A stretch of DNA of 64,000 nucleotides from Arcobacter nitrofigilis DSM 7299 (GTDB lineage Bacteria > Campylobacterota > Campylobacteria > Campylobacterales > Arcobacteraceae): the NCBI RefSeq assembly GCF_000092245.1, contig NC_014166.1:1922001-1986000 (forward strand). The letters are read 5' to 3'. Of the stretch, positions 43,476-52,967 are shown one piece after another. The number at the start of each line of letters is the position of its first letter. Within the stretch, counting starts at the first letter, position 1. The notes beneath the pieces are model-generated. The model did no database searches. It was not told the origin of the DNA and worked only from the letters and a program-made list of their open reading frames with translations. The translations under genes and the position numbers were made by a program.

Positions 43476-45968
43476 TTATTTTGCTATCAAATCATTTAAT
43501 AATGAACTTAAGTTACTATTATTTTTATAATTACTTTCATCAATACTATTATTTAATTTAGTATCAATAATTCCCCTATTTGAACTTATTATTAAATTAT
43601 ATAAACTATTTGTTTTTATTCTTTCATCTAAGTAAATATCAATAAGCTCATCACCTTTTAAAGCTAATATATTTATATCTTCATTCTCTGTAAATTCTAA
43701 AGCTAATATTCCAAGACAGTGTAAATCTGATTTATACTTTTTATCAAAAGACTTTGCAATTATAGCTCTTATTCCAAGTTCCTTTATTCCTTTTATTGAC
43801 CACTCTATTTCCTCACCTATTCCAAAATTTTCACCAGCAAACAAAACTAAAGGTCTTTGTCTTTGTTTGAACCTTTGGGCTAGTTCATAAATAGATACTA
43901 TCTCATCTTTTTCAAAATCTTTTGTAAAACCACCCTCTTTTGAAATAATTTTGTTTTTTAAACTCACATTATCAAACATTCCCCTTGACATAATTTCAAA
44001 GTTTCCACATCTACTCTCAAAAGTATTATAATCAAATGATTTTATTCCTTTTTGTTCTAAATAATTACCAGCTTCTGAATATAAAGATATTTGACCTTGG
44101 GGAGAGATATATTTAGTTTCTATATTATCTCCTAAAAGTGCCAGTATAGCTGCATTTTCAATTTGATTATTTTCATCTTCAACACTATTTATAAAATTTG
44201 ATTGTTTTATATCTATGGAGTTTTCATCCCAATCAAAAGTTTTGCTTTTAAATATTTGTATATTTTGCCAAGAGATATCACCTAAAAATATATTATTGTA
44301 TATCTCTTTATAAAATTTAAAATCTAACTTATCTAGATACTCAATTACTAAATCATTATTTGGCCAAAATTCACAACTCTTCATCTCTTTTATAATATTA
44401 CTTTTTATTGTTTGCCCTAAGGTATATACAATAAGTAAAGATGGAGACATAAGATAACTTGATTTTATCAAAGGATGAATTTTTTCTTTTAGGTGTCTAT
44501 TTCCAGAACTTATTGAAACAACATTTAAATTATATTTTCTAATCTCTTCTTCTATTCTCTCATCTAATAAATAAATAGTATCACACTCATTACCAATAAT
44601 ATCAAAGCCTAAATATTCAAAGTATTTCAATAAATCTAGTTTTGTTAAATAACTCTTTACAATATGAGATTTTATTATCAATACTTTTTTTATATTTTCA
44701 TTAGCTTTAAGTCCTAATTCATAAGCTTTTTTTGCCACAAGTCCAGCATGTATCAATAAATAAGGATTTGATACCATTGTACACGTATTAATAGAGGCTA
44801 ATACAATAGATGTATCCTTTAAAGTTATTCCTTCTTTAGTTATATATAGATTATCTAATTCTTTTATTCGTACTTTATTTTCAATATCCTTATAATCAAA
44901 AATAATAGGTTCTAACTCATCTAAGTTTATTTCAATTGTTTCATCAAAAGATAACTCTTTGTTCTCAAAGAAAAGCTCTTGATTTTTTAAGTATCTTTTA
45001 ATAAGTTTTGAAAACTCATTACTATTTTTTGTATTAGTAAAATATAGTAATGTTTTATCCTCTATTGGGAAATAAAAAGAAATCGCACCATATTTTGTAG
45101 CCATATTAGATAAATAAGATCTATCTTCTAAAGTTAATTCAGAAAGTCCATCACCTAAAAACTCAACTATTTGCTTATTTATCCCATGTTCTTTTAATCT
45201 AAATTTTAAATATAACACTAAATCAGATGAAGTAAGCCCTTTTCGTAGTTTCCCTTTTATATTTACACCTAAAACTTTTGGTAACTTAAATTTTATAGGA
45301 TAGCCTAATAGTGACAATTGGGTATCTATTCCTCCCACAGAATAACTTAATACTCCTAGTGAATTTGTAATAGAAGAGTTTGAATTACTACCTAAAACTG
45401 TTTCTGGAAATAAGTAGTTTTTCCCATCTTTTTGTTCTAGATGAATAATTGTAGATAAATATTCTAAATTTAATTGATGACAAATTCCAGAACCAGGAGG
45501 AATAACACGAAAATTACTAAAATTAGTTTGAGACCATTTTATAAATTTATATTTATCTTTATTTTTTTCTATTTGAGATTTAATATTTTCAGACAAACAA
45601 TAATGTTCTAAATCATAATCAAAAAGTAAATCAACCGTAAGCTTAGGATTGATTTTGTCTATTTTTTCTGGAGTATCTTTTACTTTTTCCCTTAAACTTG
45701 CCAAATCAATCAAAGAAGGAAGTATTGTAAAATCTTGAGTAATCATTCTTGAAGGGTAAAAATTAATAAAAGAGTTTTTTCTAGTCAAAAAGGTATCAAT
45801 TATATACTCAATTTCTTCATCACTTGTTGCTTTTCTTAAATTCTCTTCTAATAAAATTTTCAAAGAAATTGGAAGGTTTCTTAAACTTTCATATATTGAA
45901 AAAACTTTTTTTAAATCATAATAATAAAAAAGTTCATTCTCTATTTCAAAACTATTAAGAATATTCAT
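43476..45968 (-). CDS. degenerate aconitase (AcnA/IRP family) lacking active-site residues
   Basis: 830 residues, collinear with aconitase A over its length: an N-terminal RNLPISLKILLEENLRKA, RVIPPGSGICHQLNLEYLS, SSGNRHLKEKIHPLIKSSYL, ESRCGNFEIMSRGMFDN. The family signatures have changed: IDHS-type DHS reads DYD (118-120), GTDSHTT reads GSNSNSS (193-199), the Fe-S pair GCTTC keeps Cys462 but has Ile465, and GSSRDW reads GEEIEW (718-723). Only the CTN-type Cys396 and Cys462 remain, so neither a 4Fe-4S cluster nor hydratase activity is expected. A regulatory or RNA-binding role, as in IRP1, is an inference. It is monocistronic. Confidence 0.85.
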   Translation of the reverse strand: MNILNSFEIENELFYYYDLKKVFSIYESLRNLPISLKILLEENLRKATSDEEIEYIIDTFLTRKNSFINFYPSRMITQDFTILPSLIDLASLREKVKDTPEKIDKINPKLTVDLLFDYDLEHYCLSENIKSQIEKNKDKYKFIKWSQTNFSNFRVIPPGSGICHQLNLEYLSTIIHLEQKDGKNYLFPETVLGSNSNSSITNSLGVLSYSVGGIDTQLSLLGYPIKFKLPKVLGVNIKGKLRKGLTSSDLVLYLKFRLKEHGINKQIVEFLGDGLSELTLEDRSYLSNMATKYGAISFYFPIEDKTLLYFTNTKNSNEFSKLIKRYLKNQELFFENKELSFDETIEINLDELEPIIFDYKDIENKVRIKELDNLYITKEGITLKDTSIVLASINTCTMVSNPYLLIHAGLVAKKAYELGLKANENIKKVLIIKSHIVKSYLTKLDLLKYFEYLGFDIIGNECDTIYLLDERIEEEIRKYNLNVVSISSGNRHLKEKIHPLIKSSYLMSPSLLIVYTLGQTIKSNIIKEMKSCEFWPNNDLVIEYLDKLDFKFYKEIYNNIFLGDISWQNIQIFKSKTFDWDENSIDIKQSNFINSVEDENNQIENAAILALLGDNIETKYISPQGQISLYSEAGNYLEQKGIKSFDYNTFESRCGNFEIMSRGMFDNVSLKNKIISKEGGFTKDFEKDEIVSIYELAQRFKQRQRPLVLFAGENFGIGEEIEWSIKGIKELGIRAIIAKSFDKKYKSDLHCLGILALEFTENEDINILALKGDELIDIYLDERIKTNSLYNLIISSNRGIIDTKLNNSIDESNYKNNSNLSSLLNDLIAK

Positions 45969-46012
45969 TCCACTTAACCTTTACAATTAATAATAAGTAA
46001 AATACCAAATGA

Positions 46013-46039
46013 TTGTTTAATCTTTTATTATGGTATAAT
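46013..46039 (+). promoter_or_regulatory. extended -10 promoter of the mscS-type gene
   Basis: TTGTTT (46013-46018) and TGG-TATAAT (box 46034-46039), spacer 15. It lies upstream of the ATG at 46070 and rules out translation from the in-frame TTG at 46013, which is inside the -35 box. Confidence 0.55.
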
Positions 46040-46069
46040 GGCTGCTTTAATTTTTACAATGGATGGCAA

Positions 46070-48070
46070 ATGCACAATACTACAAAATATAATTTATTAA
46101 AAATAATTTTTCTTTTATTACTATCAATAAACCTCTTTGGAAACAATCTTCTTTTAGGAGAAACAAAAACAGAAGATCAACAAAATAGCCAAACTACAAG
46201 TGATGAACAAACAGATACAAATACTGCAACTCAAGATGTAGATCCTTATGATTTGGGTTTTATTATTAAACTTATTCAAAGCAAAAACTTTAAATTGCAT
46301 ACAGATAAACAAATTGAAAAAATTGATGATGAGATGGAGAAAATTGTAAAAAATATAAATAAAGAGATTCCTTATAATTTTGATGAAAATGATTATGAAC
46401 AAAAAACTAAATTTTTAAATAGTAAAATAAATGTTAACTCTAAGTATGATAATAATTTAGCCGTATCAAGAGACCTTTTAAAAATAACTATTTTAGAAAA
46501 TAAAAAGAACTTTGCCCAAACAATCAATTCAATTATAGATGGTAAAAACTCTTTTAAAGATAAAAAATATTATGTTTCTCTACTCGATGATTCCATAAAA
46601 AAATTAAATACCATAGATTTAAGTATATTCAAAAAAACAGCTTCACAAGTAAGTGATTTAAATGATACTCTTTCGACTGATTTTAAAACTTCTTTAGATA
46701 TATTAGAGTCTCAAATAAAAGCAAATTTACTTGTCTTTAACTATTTAAGATCAAATATGAATGAATATAGACCTAGTAATTTTATTTTGGATGAACTAAG
46801 TTTAAAATATGTAATTAAAAAAATTGATTCTACTAGTTATATAAAAAATATATCTGAAATATTTGATTATTACTTTCATATTTCAATAGGTAAGATTGTT
46901 ATTCTTATATTTATATTTATTATGTTTTTCATAACTAATAGAAAAATACTACCATTTTTTGCAAGTTTATTTAGTAAAAAACTATCAAAAAAAATAAAAA
47001 CTTTGGATATATCTATTTTGGATATTATTCCTAATAGTTTTAGTTTTTCTGTTTCTATTCTTATGTATATTTTTGCTTTACAATTATCTCTTTTTTTACT
47101 TATTGATAGTCCAAGTGTTGTAAATAAACTTGTTCCTTGGTTTAGTACTATTTATTTAGCACTTTTATCTTATATGTTTTATAGAATTTTGACTAATTAT
47201 ATAAATCTATCATCTGATAAAATCTTTAATGATTACCCAAATATGAGAAAAGAGATGGTAGATTTTATATTAAGAATTTTAAAAATTTTAATTCTTATTT
47301 GTCTACTTCTATTTTTACTAGTTCAATTAGGCTTTGATATTAAAGCTATTATTGCTTCTCTTGGTATTGGTGGTATTGCTGTTGCATTAGCTGCAAAAGA
47401 CACCCTTACAAACTTTTTTGGATCATTAAATATTATTACAGATAATTCATTTTCTCAAGGGGATTGGATAGAAGCTGGTAGTGTTGAAGGAACTGTTGTT
47501 GATATTAGAATGAGAACAACAAGAATAAGAACCTTTGCAAATGCAATGATAACAGTACCAAATGCCCAATTAGCAAATATGTCAATACTTAATTGGTCAA
47601 AAAGAGTAATAGGAAGAAGAATAAAAATGGCTTTAGGTATTACGTATGGAAGCAAAATGGAGGATATAGAAAATCTTGTTGTTGATATCAGAGAGATGTT
47701 ACAAGAACATCCATCAATTGCAAGTTCTAAGTTAAATATTGATAAAAAACCTTACTTACTAAAAAAAGAGGATTTAATTGGTGTAAAAAATACTACTTTA
47801 GTATATATTGATGAATATGCAGCTAGTTCAATCAATATCTTAGTATATTGCTTTAGTAGAAGCCCAGATTGGGAAGATTGGTTAGAAACAAAACAAGATG
47901 TTATTGTAAAAATTTCACAATTAGTAGCTAAAAACAATTGTTCATTTGCTTTTCCTACTCAAACTATTCATTTGGAAAAAGAAAAATTTGAAAATGAAAA
48001 AAATGAAAAAAATGAAAAAAATGAAAAAAATGAGAAATTTGAAAATGAAAATGAAAAAAGTAAAGAATAA
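46070..48070 (+). CDS. MscS-family mechanosensitive ion channel, large form
   Basis: 666 residues from the ATG at 46070. A signal peptide (about 8-25, IIFLLLLSINLFGNN), a periplasmic helical domain (about 30-255), about four or five membrane helices, then the MscS core (pore helix GIGGIAVALAAKDTLTNFFGS-like, with IITDNSFSQGDWIEAGSVEG and the vestibule) and a cytosolic C-terminus ending in (NEK)5-type repeats. It releases solutes on hypo-osmotic shock. Start choice is supported by the promoter at 46013-46039 and GGATGG upstream. Confidence 0.88.
   Translation: MHNTTKYNLLKIIFLLLLSINLFGNNLLLGETKTEDQQNSQTTSDEQTDTNTATQDVDPYDLGFIIKLIQSKNFKLHTDKQIEKIDDEMEKIVKNINKEIPYNFDENDYEQKTKFLNSKINVNSKYDNNLAVSRDLLKITILENKKNFAQTINSIIDGKNSFKDKKYYVSLLDDSIKKLNTIDLSIFKKTASQVSDLNDTLSTDFKTSLDILESQIKANLLVFNYLRSNMNEYRPSNFILDELSLKYVIKKIDSTSYIKNISEIFDYYFHISIGKIVILIFIFIMFFITNRKILPFFASLFSKKLSKKIKTLDISILDIIPNSFSFSVSILMYIFALQLSLFLLIDSPSVVNKLVPWFSTIYLALLSYMFYRILTNYINLSSDKIFNDYPNMRKEMVDFILRILKILILICLLLFLLVQLGFDIKAIIASLGIGGIAVALAAKDTLTNFFGSLNIITDNSFSQGDWIEAGSVEGTVVDIRMRTTRIRTFANAMITVPNAQLANMSILNWSKRVIGRRIKMALGITYGSKMEDIENLVVDIREMLQEHPSIASSKLNIDKKPYLLKKEDLIGVKNTTLVYIDEYAASSINILVYCFSRSPDWEDWLETKQDVIVKISQLVAKNNCSFAFPTQTIHLEKEKFENEKNEKNEKNEKNEKFENENEKSKE
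47993..48037 (+). repeat. five tandem 9-base units at the mscS 3' end
   Basis: Unit AATGAAAAA encodes Asn-Glu-Lys; the last copy has G for A. The array is in frame, so copy-number change by slippage would alter tail length without frameshift. Confidence 0.9.
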
Positions 48071-48105
48071 ATCAATAACAAACTAGATGGTTCATGAAAA
48101 TAGAA

Positions 48106-48139
48106 AATGTAAGTTTAAGTATAAAAGACAACTTACATT
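48106..48139 (+). terminator. hairpin after mscS-type gene
   Basis: Perfect 10-bp stem AATGTAAGTT/AACTTACATT with a 14-base loop, followed by GTTTC. It could end or stabilise the mscS transcript; the T tract is weak. The rest of the 180-base gap to uvrA shows TTGAAA-17-TATAAA (48207-48235) as a possible promoter. Confidence 0.45.
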
Positions 48140-48250
48140 GTTTCTAAGTTTATAGTTAAACTTCCAAAAAAAAGGTACTAAATATCAGTTTTTTTGATAG
48201 AATAACTTGAAAATACAACATAAATAATTTATAAAAGATGGATAACAATT

Positions 48251-51064
48251 ATGACAGACTCAATAAAAATATATAATGCAAAAGAAAATAACTTAAAAAA
48301 TATAAACCTAGAAATTCCAAAAAATAAACTAATAGTTTTTACAGGTCTTAGTGGTTCGGGAAAATCAACTTTAGCTTTTGATACACTATATGCAGAAGGT
48401 CAAAGAAGATATATAGAATCACTATCTGCTTATGCTAGACAGTTCTTAGATAAAGTTGGGAAACCTGATGTTGAAAGAATAGAAGGATTAACTCCCGCTA
48501 TTGCAATTGACCAAAAAACAACTTCTAAAAATCCAAGATCAACAGTTGGAACAATCACAGAAGTTTATGATTACTTTAGACTTTTATATGCAAGAGTAGG
48601 AACACAACATTGTCATAAATGTGGAAAACCTATTTCAAAGATGAGTGCTTCTGATGTAATTGAGCAAGTATTACAATTACCAGATGAGTCAAAAATAGTA
48701 ATTCTAGCACCCTTAGTAAACAGAAAAAAAGGTTCTTTTGCAGATATGTTAGAGAGTCTTCGAGGTAAAGGTTATGTAAGAGCCACCATTGATGGAGTAA
48801 TGGTTAGACTTGATGAAGAAGTTGAACTAGAAAAAAATAAAATGCACACTATCAAAGTAGTAATAGATAGGGTCGTTGTAAAAGCTGAAAATAAAGATAG
48901 AATTGCACAAGATGTTGAAAAAGCTCTAAAAGAGAGTTTTGGAGAACTTGAAATAGAGATTATGAATCACGAAGAAGTAGGAACGCAAAAACATATTCAT
49001 TACTCTGAACATATGGCTTGTTTTGATTGTAAAATCTCTTTTGAACCACTTGAACCATTAACTTTCTCATTTAACTCACCAAAAGGTGCTTGTCCATCTT
49101 GTGATGGTTTAGGTATTAGATATGCACTTGACATGAAAAAAGTAATCAATGAAAGCTTAAGTATTGATGATGGAGCTATTAGAGTTATCTATGGTTTTAA
49201 TAAAGGTTATTACTTTAAGATGCTAAAAGCACATTGTGAAGCAGCAGGTATTGATACTTCAGTTCCTTTTGATACACTAGAAGAACATCAAAAAAAATCA
49301 ATCCTTCATGGTGGAGTTGAAGATGCAGTTTTTACGTGGAAAAGACATCAACTTACAAGAAAATGGGAAGGTATAGTTAAAATCGCCTATGACATGATAA
49401 AAGATGAAAAAGATTTAGGTGAATATATGACTGAAAAGTCTTGTAGCGATTGTGGTGGTAATAGACTTAAACCCTCTTCTCAAGCTGTTAAAGTAGCTAA
49501 TAAAACTATTTCTGAGATTATTACCTTACCAATAGAAGATGCTTTTAAATTTTTCCATGATGAAGAAAACTTCAAATATTTTAATGATCAGTCACAAATG
49601 ATTTCAGCTCCAATTTTAAAAGAGATAAAAGAGAGAATTTTCTTTTTAAATGATGTTGGACTAGGATATATAACTTTAGGAAGAGATGCAAGAACAATAA
49701 GTGGGGGAGAAGCCCAAAGAATAAGAGTAGCTTCACAAATTGGTTCAGGTCTTACGGGTGTAATGTATGTTCTTGATGAACCTTCAATTGGACTACATGA
49801 AAGAGATACAAATAAACTAATTAAAACTCTAAGAGCCTTACAAGAAAAAGGCAATACAGTAATAGTAGTAGAACATGATAAAGAGACTATTGAAGCTGCA
49901 GACTTTATAGTAGATATTGGACCAAATGCAGGTAAATATGGTGGTGAGATTGTATTTGCAGGAACATTAAAACAAATGATGAAAGCAAAAACTTTAACTG
50001 CACAATATATGACTGGAAAGAAAAAAATAAATTATGTTCACAACAGACCACAAGAAAAATTTATTGAAATAAAAAATGTAACTATAAATAATATAAAAAA
50101 TCTTGATATACAGATTCCTCTTAAAAACCTATGTGCAATCACAGGAGTAAGTGGAAGTGGAAAGTCTTCACTTATATTACAAACTCTACTTCCAGTTGCA
50201 AAAGAACTTTTAAACCATGCTAGAAAGGTAAATAAAGTAGATGGTGTTTCTATTGAAGGACTTGAAGACCTTGATAAAGTTATTTATCTTGACCAATCAC
50301 CAATAGGAAGAACGCCAAGAAGTAATCCAGCAACTTATACAGGACTTATGGACGAAATTAGAGTTCTTTTTTCAAAAACAAAAGAAGCTCAACTTAGAGG
50401 TTATCAAATAGGAAGATTTTCTTTCAATGTAAAAGGTGGAAGATGTGAAAAATGTCAAGGTGAAGGTGAAATAAAAATCGAGATGCACTTCTTACCAGAT
50501 ATCATGGTTAAATGTGATGAATGTCATGGGAAAAGATACAATGCTCAAACTTTAGAAATTCTATATAAAGGAAAATCAATATCTGATGTTCTTAATATGA
50601 GTGTTGATGAAGCTTTAGAGTTTTTCAAAAAAGTCCCAAAAATATTTGCTAAACTAGAGACTTTACAAAATGTTGGTTTAGGATATATTACCTTAGGACA
50701 AAATGCGGTAACACTTTCAGGGGGAGAAGCTCAAAGAATAAAACTAAGTAAAGAGTTAAGTAAAAAAGATACTGGAAATACTCTTTATGTACTTGATGAA
50801 CCAACTACTGGATTACATTTTGCAGATGTTGATAGATTAACAAAAGTATTACACCATCTAGTTGATTTAGGAAATTCAGTACTTGTAATTGAACATAATC
50901 TCGATGTAATAAAAAACTCTGATTGGGTTATTGATATGGGTCCAGATGGAGGAAATAAAGGTGGTCAAATAGTTGATATTGGAACACCTGAACAAATAGC
51001 AGCAAATCATAAAAAATCTGGTTCTTACACAGGATATTATTTAGAAAAAGAACTTAATTCTTGA
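48251..51064 (+). CDS. uvrA: UvrA, damage-recognition ATPase of excision repair
   Basis: 937 residues with two ABC modules. Walker A copies are GLSGSGKSTLAF (near 32) and GVSGSGKSSL (near 640); ABC signatures ISGGEAQRI and LSGGEAQRIKLS; zinc modules CHKCGKP/CFDC and CEKCQGEGEI with CDECHGKRY. With UvrB it scans DNA for bulky lesions. The start has a GGATAACAATT leader; the TGA stop overlaps the TTG of the DUF309 gene. Confidence 0.97.
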   Translation: MTDSIKIYNAKENNLKNINLEIPKNKLIVFTGLSGSGKSTLAFDTLYAEGQRRYIESLSAYARQFLDKVGKPDVERIEGLTPAIAIDQKTTSKNPRSTVGTITEVYDYFRLLYARVGTQHCHKCGKPISKMSASDVIEQVLQLPDESKIVILAPLVNRKKGSFADMLESLRGKGYVRATIDGVMVRLDEEVELEKNKMHTIKVVIDRVVVKAENKDRIAQDVEKALKESFGELEIEIMNHEEVGTQKHIHYSEHMACFDCKISFEPLEPLTFSFNSPKGACPSCDGLGIRYALDMKKVINESLSIDDGAIRVIYGFNKGYYFKMLKAHCEAAGIDTSVPFDTLEEHQKKSILHGGVEDAVFTWKRHQLTRKWEGIVKIAYDMIKDEKDLGEYMTEKSCSDCGGNRLKPSSQAVKVANKTISEIITLPIEDAFKFFHDEENFKYFNDQSQMISAPILKEIKERIFFLNDVGLGYITLGRDARTISGGEAQRIRVASQIGSGLTGVMYVLDEPSIGLHERDTNKLIKTLRALQEKGNTVIVVEHDKETIEAADFIVDIGPNAGKYGGEIVFAGTLKQMMKAKTLTAQYMTGKKKINYVHNRPQEKFIEIKNVTINNIKNLDIQIPLKNLCAITGVSGSGKSSLILQTLLPVAKELLNHARKVNKVDGVSIEGLEDLDKVIYLDQSPIGRTPRSNPATYTGLMDEIRVLFSKTKEAQLRGYQIGRFSFNVKGGRCEKCQGEGEIKIEMHFLPDIMVKCDECHGKRYNAQTLEILYKGKSISDVLNMSVDEALEFFKKVPKIFAKLETLQNVGLGYITLGQNAVTLSGGEAQRIKLSKELSKKDTGNTLYVLDEPTTGLHFADVDRLTKVLHHLVDLGNSVLVIEHNLDVIKNSDWVIDMGPDGGNKGGQIVDIGTPEQIAANHKKSGSYTGYYLEKELNS

Positions 51065-51366
51065 GTATAGAACAATTTATAGAAGCTATAAAAGAAGAAA
51101 AATTTGTTGAAGCCCATGAACTTTTAGAAGAAGAGTGGAGATATTATAAACGAATAGAAGAAAAAAACAAAGCAAAAGCAGTTCAAGGTCTTATTAATGG
51201 AGCTACTGCCTTGGCTTTGTATAGAAAAAAAAGACCTGATGCTTATAAAAGAGTTTGGGATGTATTTAAAAAATATAATTATTTATTGAAAGAATTAGAT
51301 AGTAATGAAAAATATTATGAAGCAAGCAACTTATTAGAATTAAAAAATAAATCTGTAGTTAACTAG
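51061..51366 (+). CDS. DUF309 domain protein
   Basis: 101 residues. The DUF309 pattern is clear: EAHELLEEEWRYYKR, then KAVQGLINGATALALYRKKRP and RVWDVFKKY. This small helical family has no known function; the conserved His-Glu-Trp residues suggest a site. The start is TTG overlapping the uvrA stop (TTGA), so translation depends on uvrA. Its last eight bases overlap the end of the convergent gene. Confidence 0.85.
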   Translation: MSIEQFIEAIKEEKFVEAHELLEEEWRYYKRIEEKNKAKAVQGLINGATALALYRKKRPDAYKRVWDVFKKYNYLLKELDSNEKYYEASNLLELKNKSVVN

Positions 51367-51715
51367 CTTCATTTTGATTTGAACTTAACATAAATGCTTT
51401 TAATCTCATCATCTCATCTGTAGGATATTGAGCTTCAAAATCACCCCTTTGTACTTTTACAAAAAAGTCTTTAGATTCTTCGTTATAACCAAAACTCAAA
51501 TTAGTCAGAGTTACTTCATTATACGTTGAGAAGTCTCCTTTTTTAACTTTATTCGTTTTAACTTCTTCTGCTATTTTATCTTGAACACTTTGAACTTTTT
51601 TAGGTTCTTGGTCATTATCAACTTTTTTACTAGGATTTATTTCATTAATTACTTCAAATTTTTTAACACTATCCATCTGAAATTCATTTAGTGCTGGTAT
51701 TGGTCCAAATTCCAT
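51359..51715 (-). CDS. small protein with FlaG-like C-terminal segment
   Basis: 118 residues. The N-terminal two thirds are polar, Lys/Asp/Glu/Val-rich and probably disordered. The C-terminal ~50 residues (LTNLSFGYNEESKDFFVKV, then YPTDEMMRLKAFM) resemble FlaG: a strand pair with a V-K-V middle and an IP.EE-type end. The likeness is weak. A perfect AAGGAGG lies seven bases before the ATG, so it is strongly translated. No flagellar gene is adjacent. Confidence 0.55.
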   Translation of the reverse strand: MEFGPIPALNEFQMDSVKKFEVINEINPSKKVDNDQEPKKVQSVQDKIAEEVKTNKVKKGDFSTYNEVTLTNLSFGYNEESKDFFVKVQRGDFEAQYPTDEMMRLKAFMLSSNQNEAS

Positions 51716-51852
51716 AATAACCTCCTTTATAAAATCTACTTATTCTGATACATTTATTATACATCTTTTTAAACATTTTTGTCAAATTTATAGCATTTTT
51801 TAAAAAAATTTGCTATCATACGATGTTAATTATATTAAAAAGGAGCGGTATC

Positions 51853-51918
51853 TTGGAAGATAATTCCCAGAGGAATAACTTAAATTTACAAAACAGTAGG
51901 ACAATATGGAACTTCTAA
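51853..51918 (+). other. possible leader peptide ORF overlapping the CNNM gene start
   Basis: TTG with AGGAG seven bases upstream opens a 21-codon frame (MEDNSQRNNLNLQNSRTIW...) that ends at TAA 51916-51918, inside the next gene whose ATG is at 51906. The strong ribosome site and the overlap suggest translational coupling, but the ORF may be chance. Confidence 0.35.
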
Positions 51919-52967
51919 TATTACTATTTGTTTTAGTTATCGGTGTTTCATTTTTGTGCTCTGTTTTAGAGTCAATTATTCTTTCGTTAAATGTTTCTTA
52001 TATTTCTGTTATAGAAAAAGAAAAACCAAAATCTGGTAAACTTCTAAAAAGTCTAAAACAAGATATAGATAAATCAATTGCATCAATTCTAATCTTAAAT
52101 ACTATTGCAAATACACTTGGAGCGACTGCTATTGGTGTACAAGCAAATGATGTATTTGGTGGAGACTCGTCTTTTGTCATTATTATTTCTATTATTTTGA
52201 CATTCTTAATACTTTTTGTTGCTGAAATTATTCCAAAAACAATTGGAGCAGTTTACTGGAAACAACTTGCACCTGTTGCAGCAATTGTTATTAGATTCTG
52301 TATTTTTATAACTTACCCAATAATTATAGTAACTCAATTTGTTACAAAAAAAATTGCTAATGGTGATTTTTCTAGTGATTCAATTTCCAGAGAAGAATTA
52401 ATTCATTCAACTCTTTTAAGTGAGGAAGAAGGTATTATTGGAGATTTAGAATCTGATATTATTGAAAACACTTTAACTATACACAGCATAAAAGTTAAAG
52501 AGATTTTAACTCCTAGATCTGTAATGTATTCAATTGAAAAAAATACTAAAATAAAAGATATTTTAGATGACAAAAGAACATACAAATTTTCAAGGGTTCC
52601 AATATATGATGGAACAATTGATAATATGGTTGGAGTTGTTCTTACTAAAAAGATATTTAAACAAGCAATTAGAGATAGTGAAGTTACAATAGATTCTATT
52701 ATGACTCCTGTTTTTGCTTTAAATGAGAATATTCCAGTTTCAAAAGTATTAAATACTTTTATCAAAAAAAGAGAACACATGTTTGTTGTACTTGATAATT
52801 ATGATCAAACAGAAGGTATAGTTACTCTTGAAGATTGTATTGAAACACTGCTTGGATTGGAAATCATGGATGAGTCAGACACTATTGCTGATATGAGAAA
52901 ACTTGCTTTAACAAAAATGAAAAACAAAAGAAAAGAGCGAGAGAAAAGAAGAGCTAATTTAGCTTAG
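51906..52967 (+). CDS. CNNM/DUF21 membrane protein with CBS pair
   Basis: 353 residues. The DUF21 domain has four membrane helices (about 1-155) with FVAEIIPKTIGAVYWKQLAP in its conserved part. A CBS pair follows (about 205-325, KEILTPRSVMYSIEKNTKI and FVVLDNYDQTEGIVTLEDC). The CorC_HlyC domain of longer family members is absent. Family members act in magnesium or other cation homeostasis. AGTAGGACAAT precedes the ATG and a leader ORF with a strong ribosome site lies just upstream. It converges with the next gene. Confidence 0.85.
   Translation: MELLILLFVLVIGVSFLCSVLESIILSLNVSYISVIEKEKPKSGKLLKSLKQDIDKSIASILILNTIANTLGATAIGVQANDVFGGDSSFVIIISIILTFLILFVAEIIPKTIGAVYWKQLAPVAAIVIRFCIFITYPIIIVTQFVTKKIANGDFSSDSISREELIHSTLLSEEEGIIGDLESDIIENTLTIHSIKVKEILTPRSVMYSIEKNTKIKDILDDKRTYKFSRVPIYDGTIDNMVGVVLTKKIFKQAIRDSEVTIDSIMTPVFALNENIPVSKVLNTFIKKREHMFVVLDNYDQTEGIVTLEDCIETLLGLEIMDESDTIADMRKLALTKMKNKRKEREKRRANLA

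Noticed and set aside
46013-46069. N-terminal extension of the MscS-type protein from a TTG
   Set aside because: The TTG lies in the -35 box of a good promoter; the ATG at 46070 begins a proper signal peptide.
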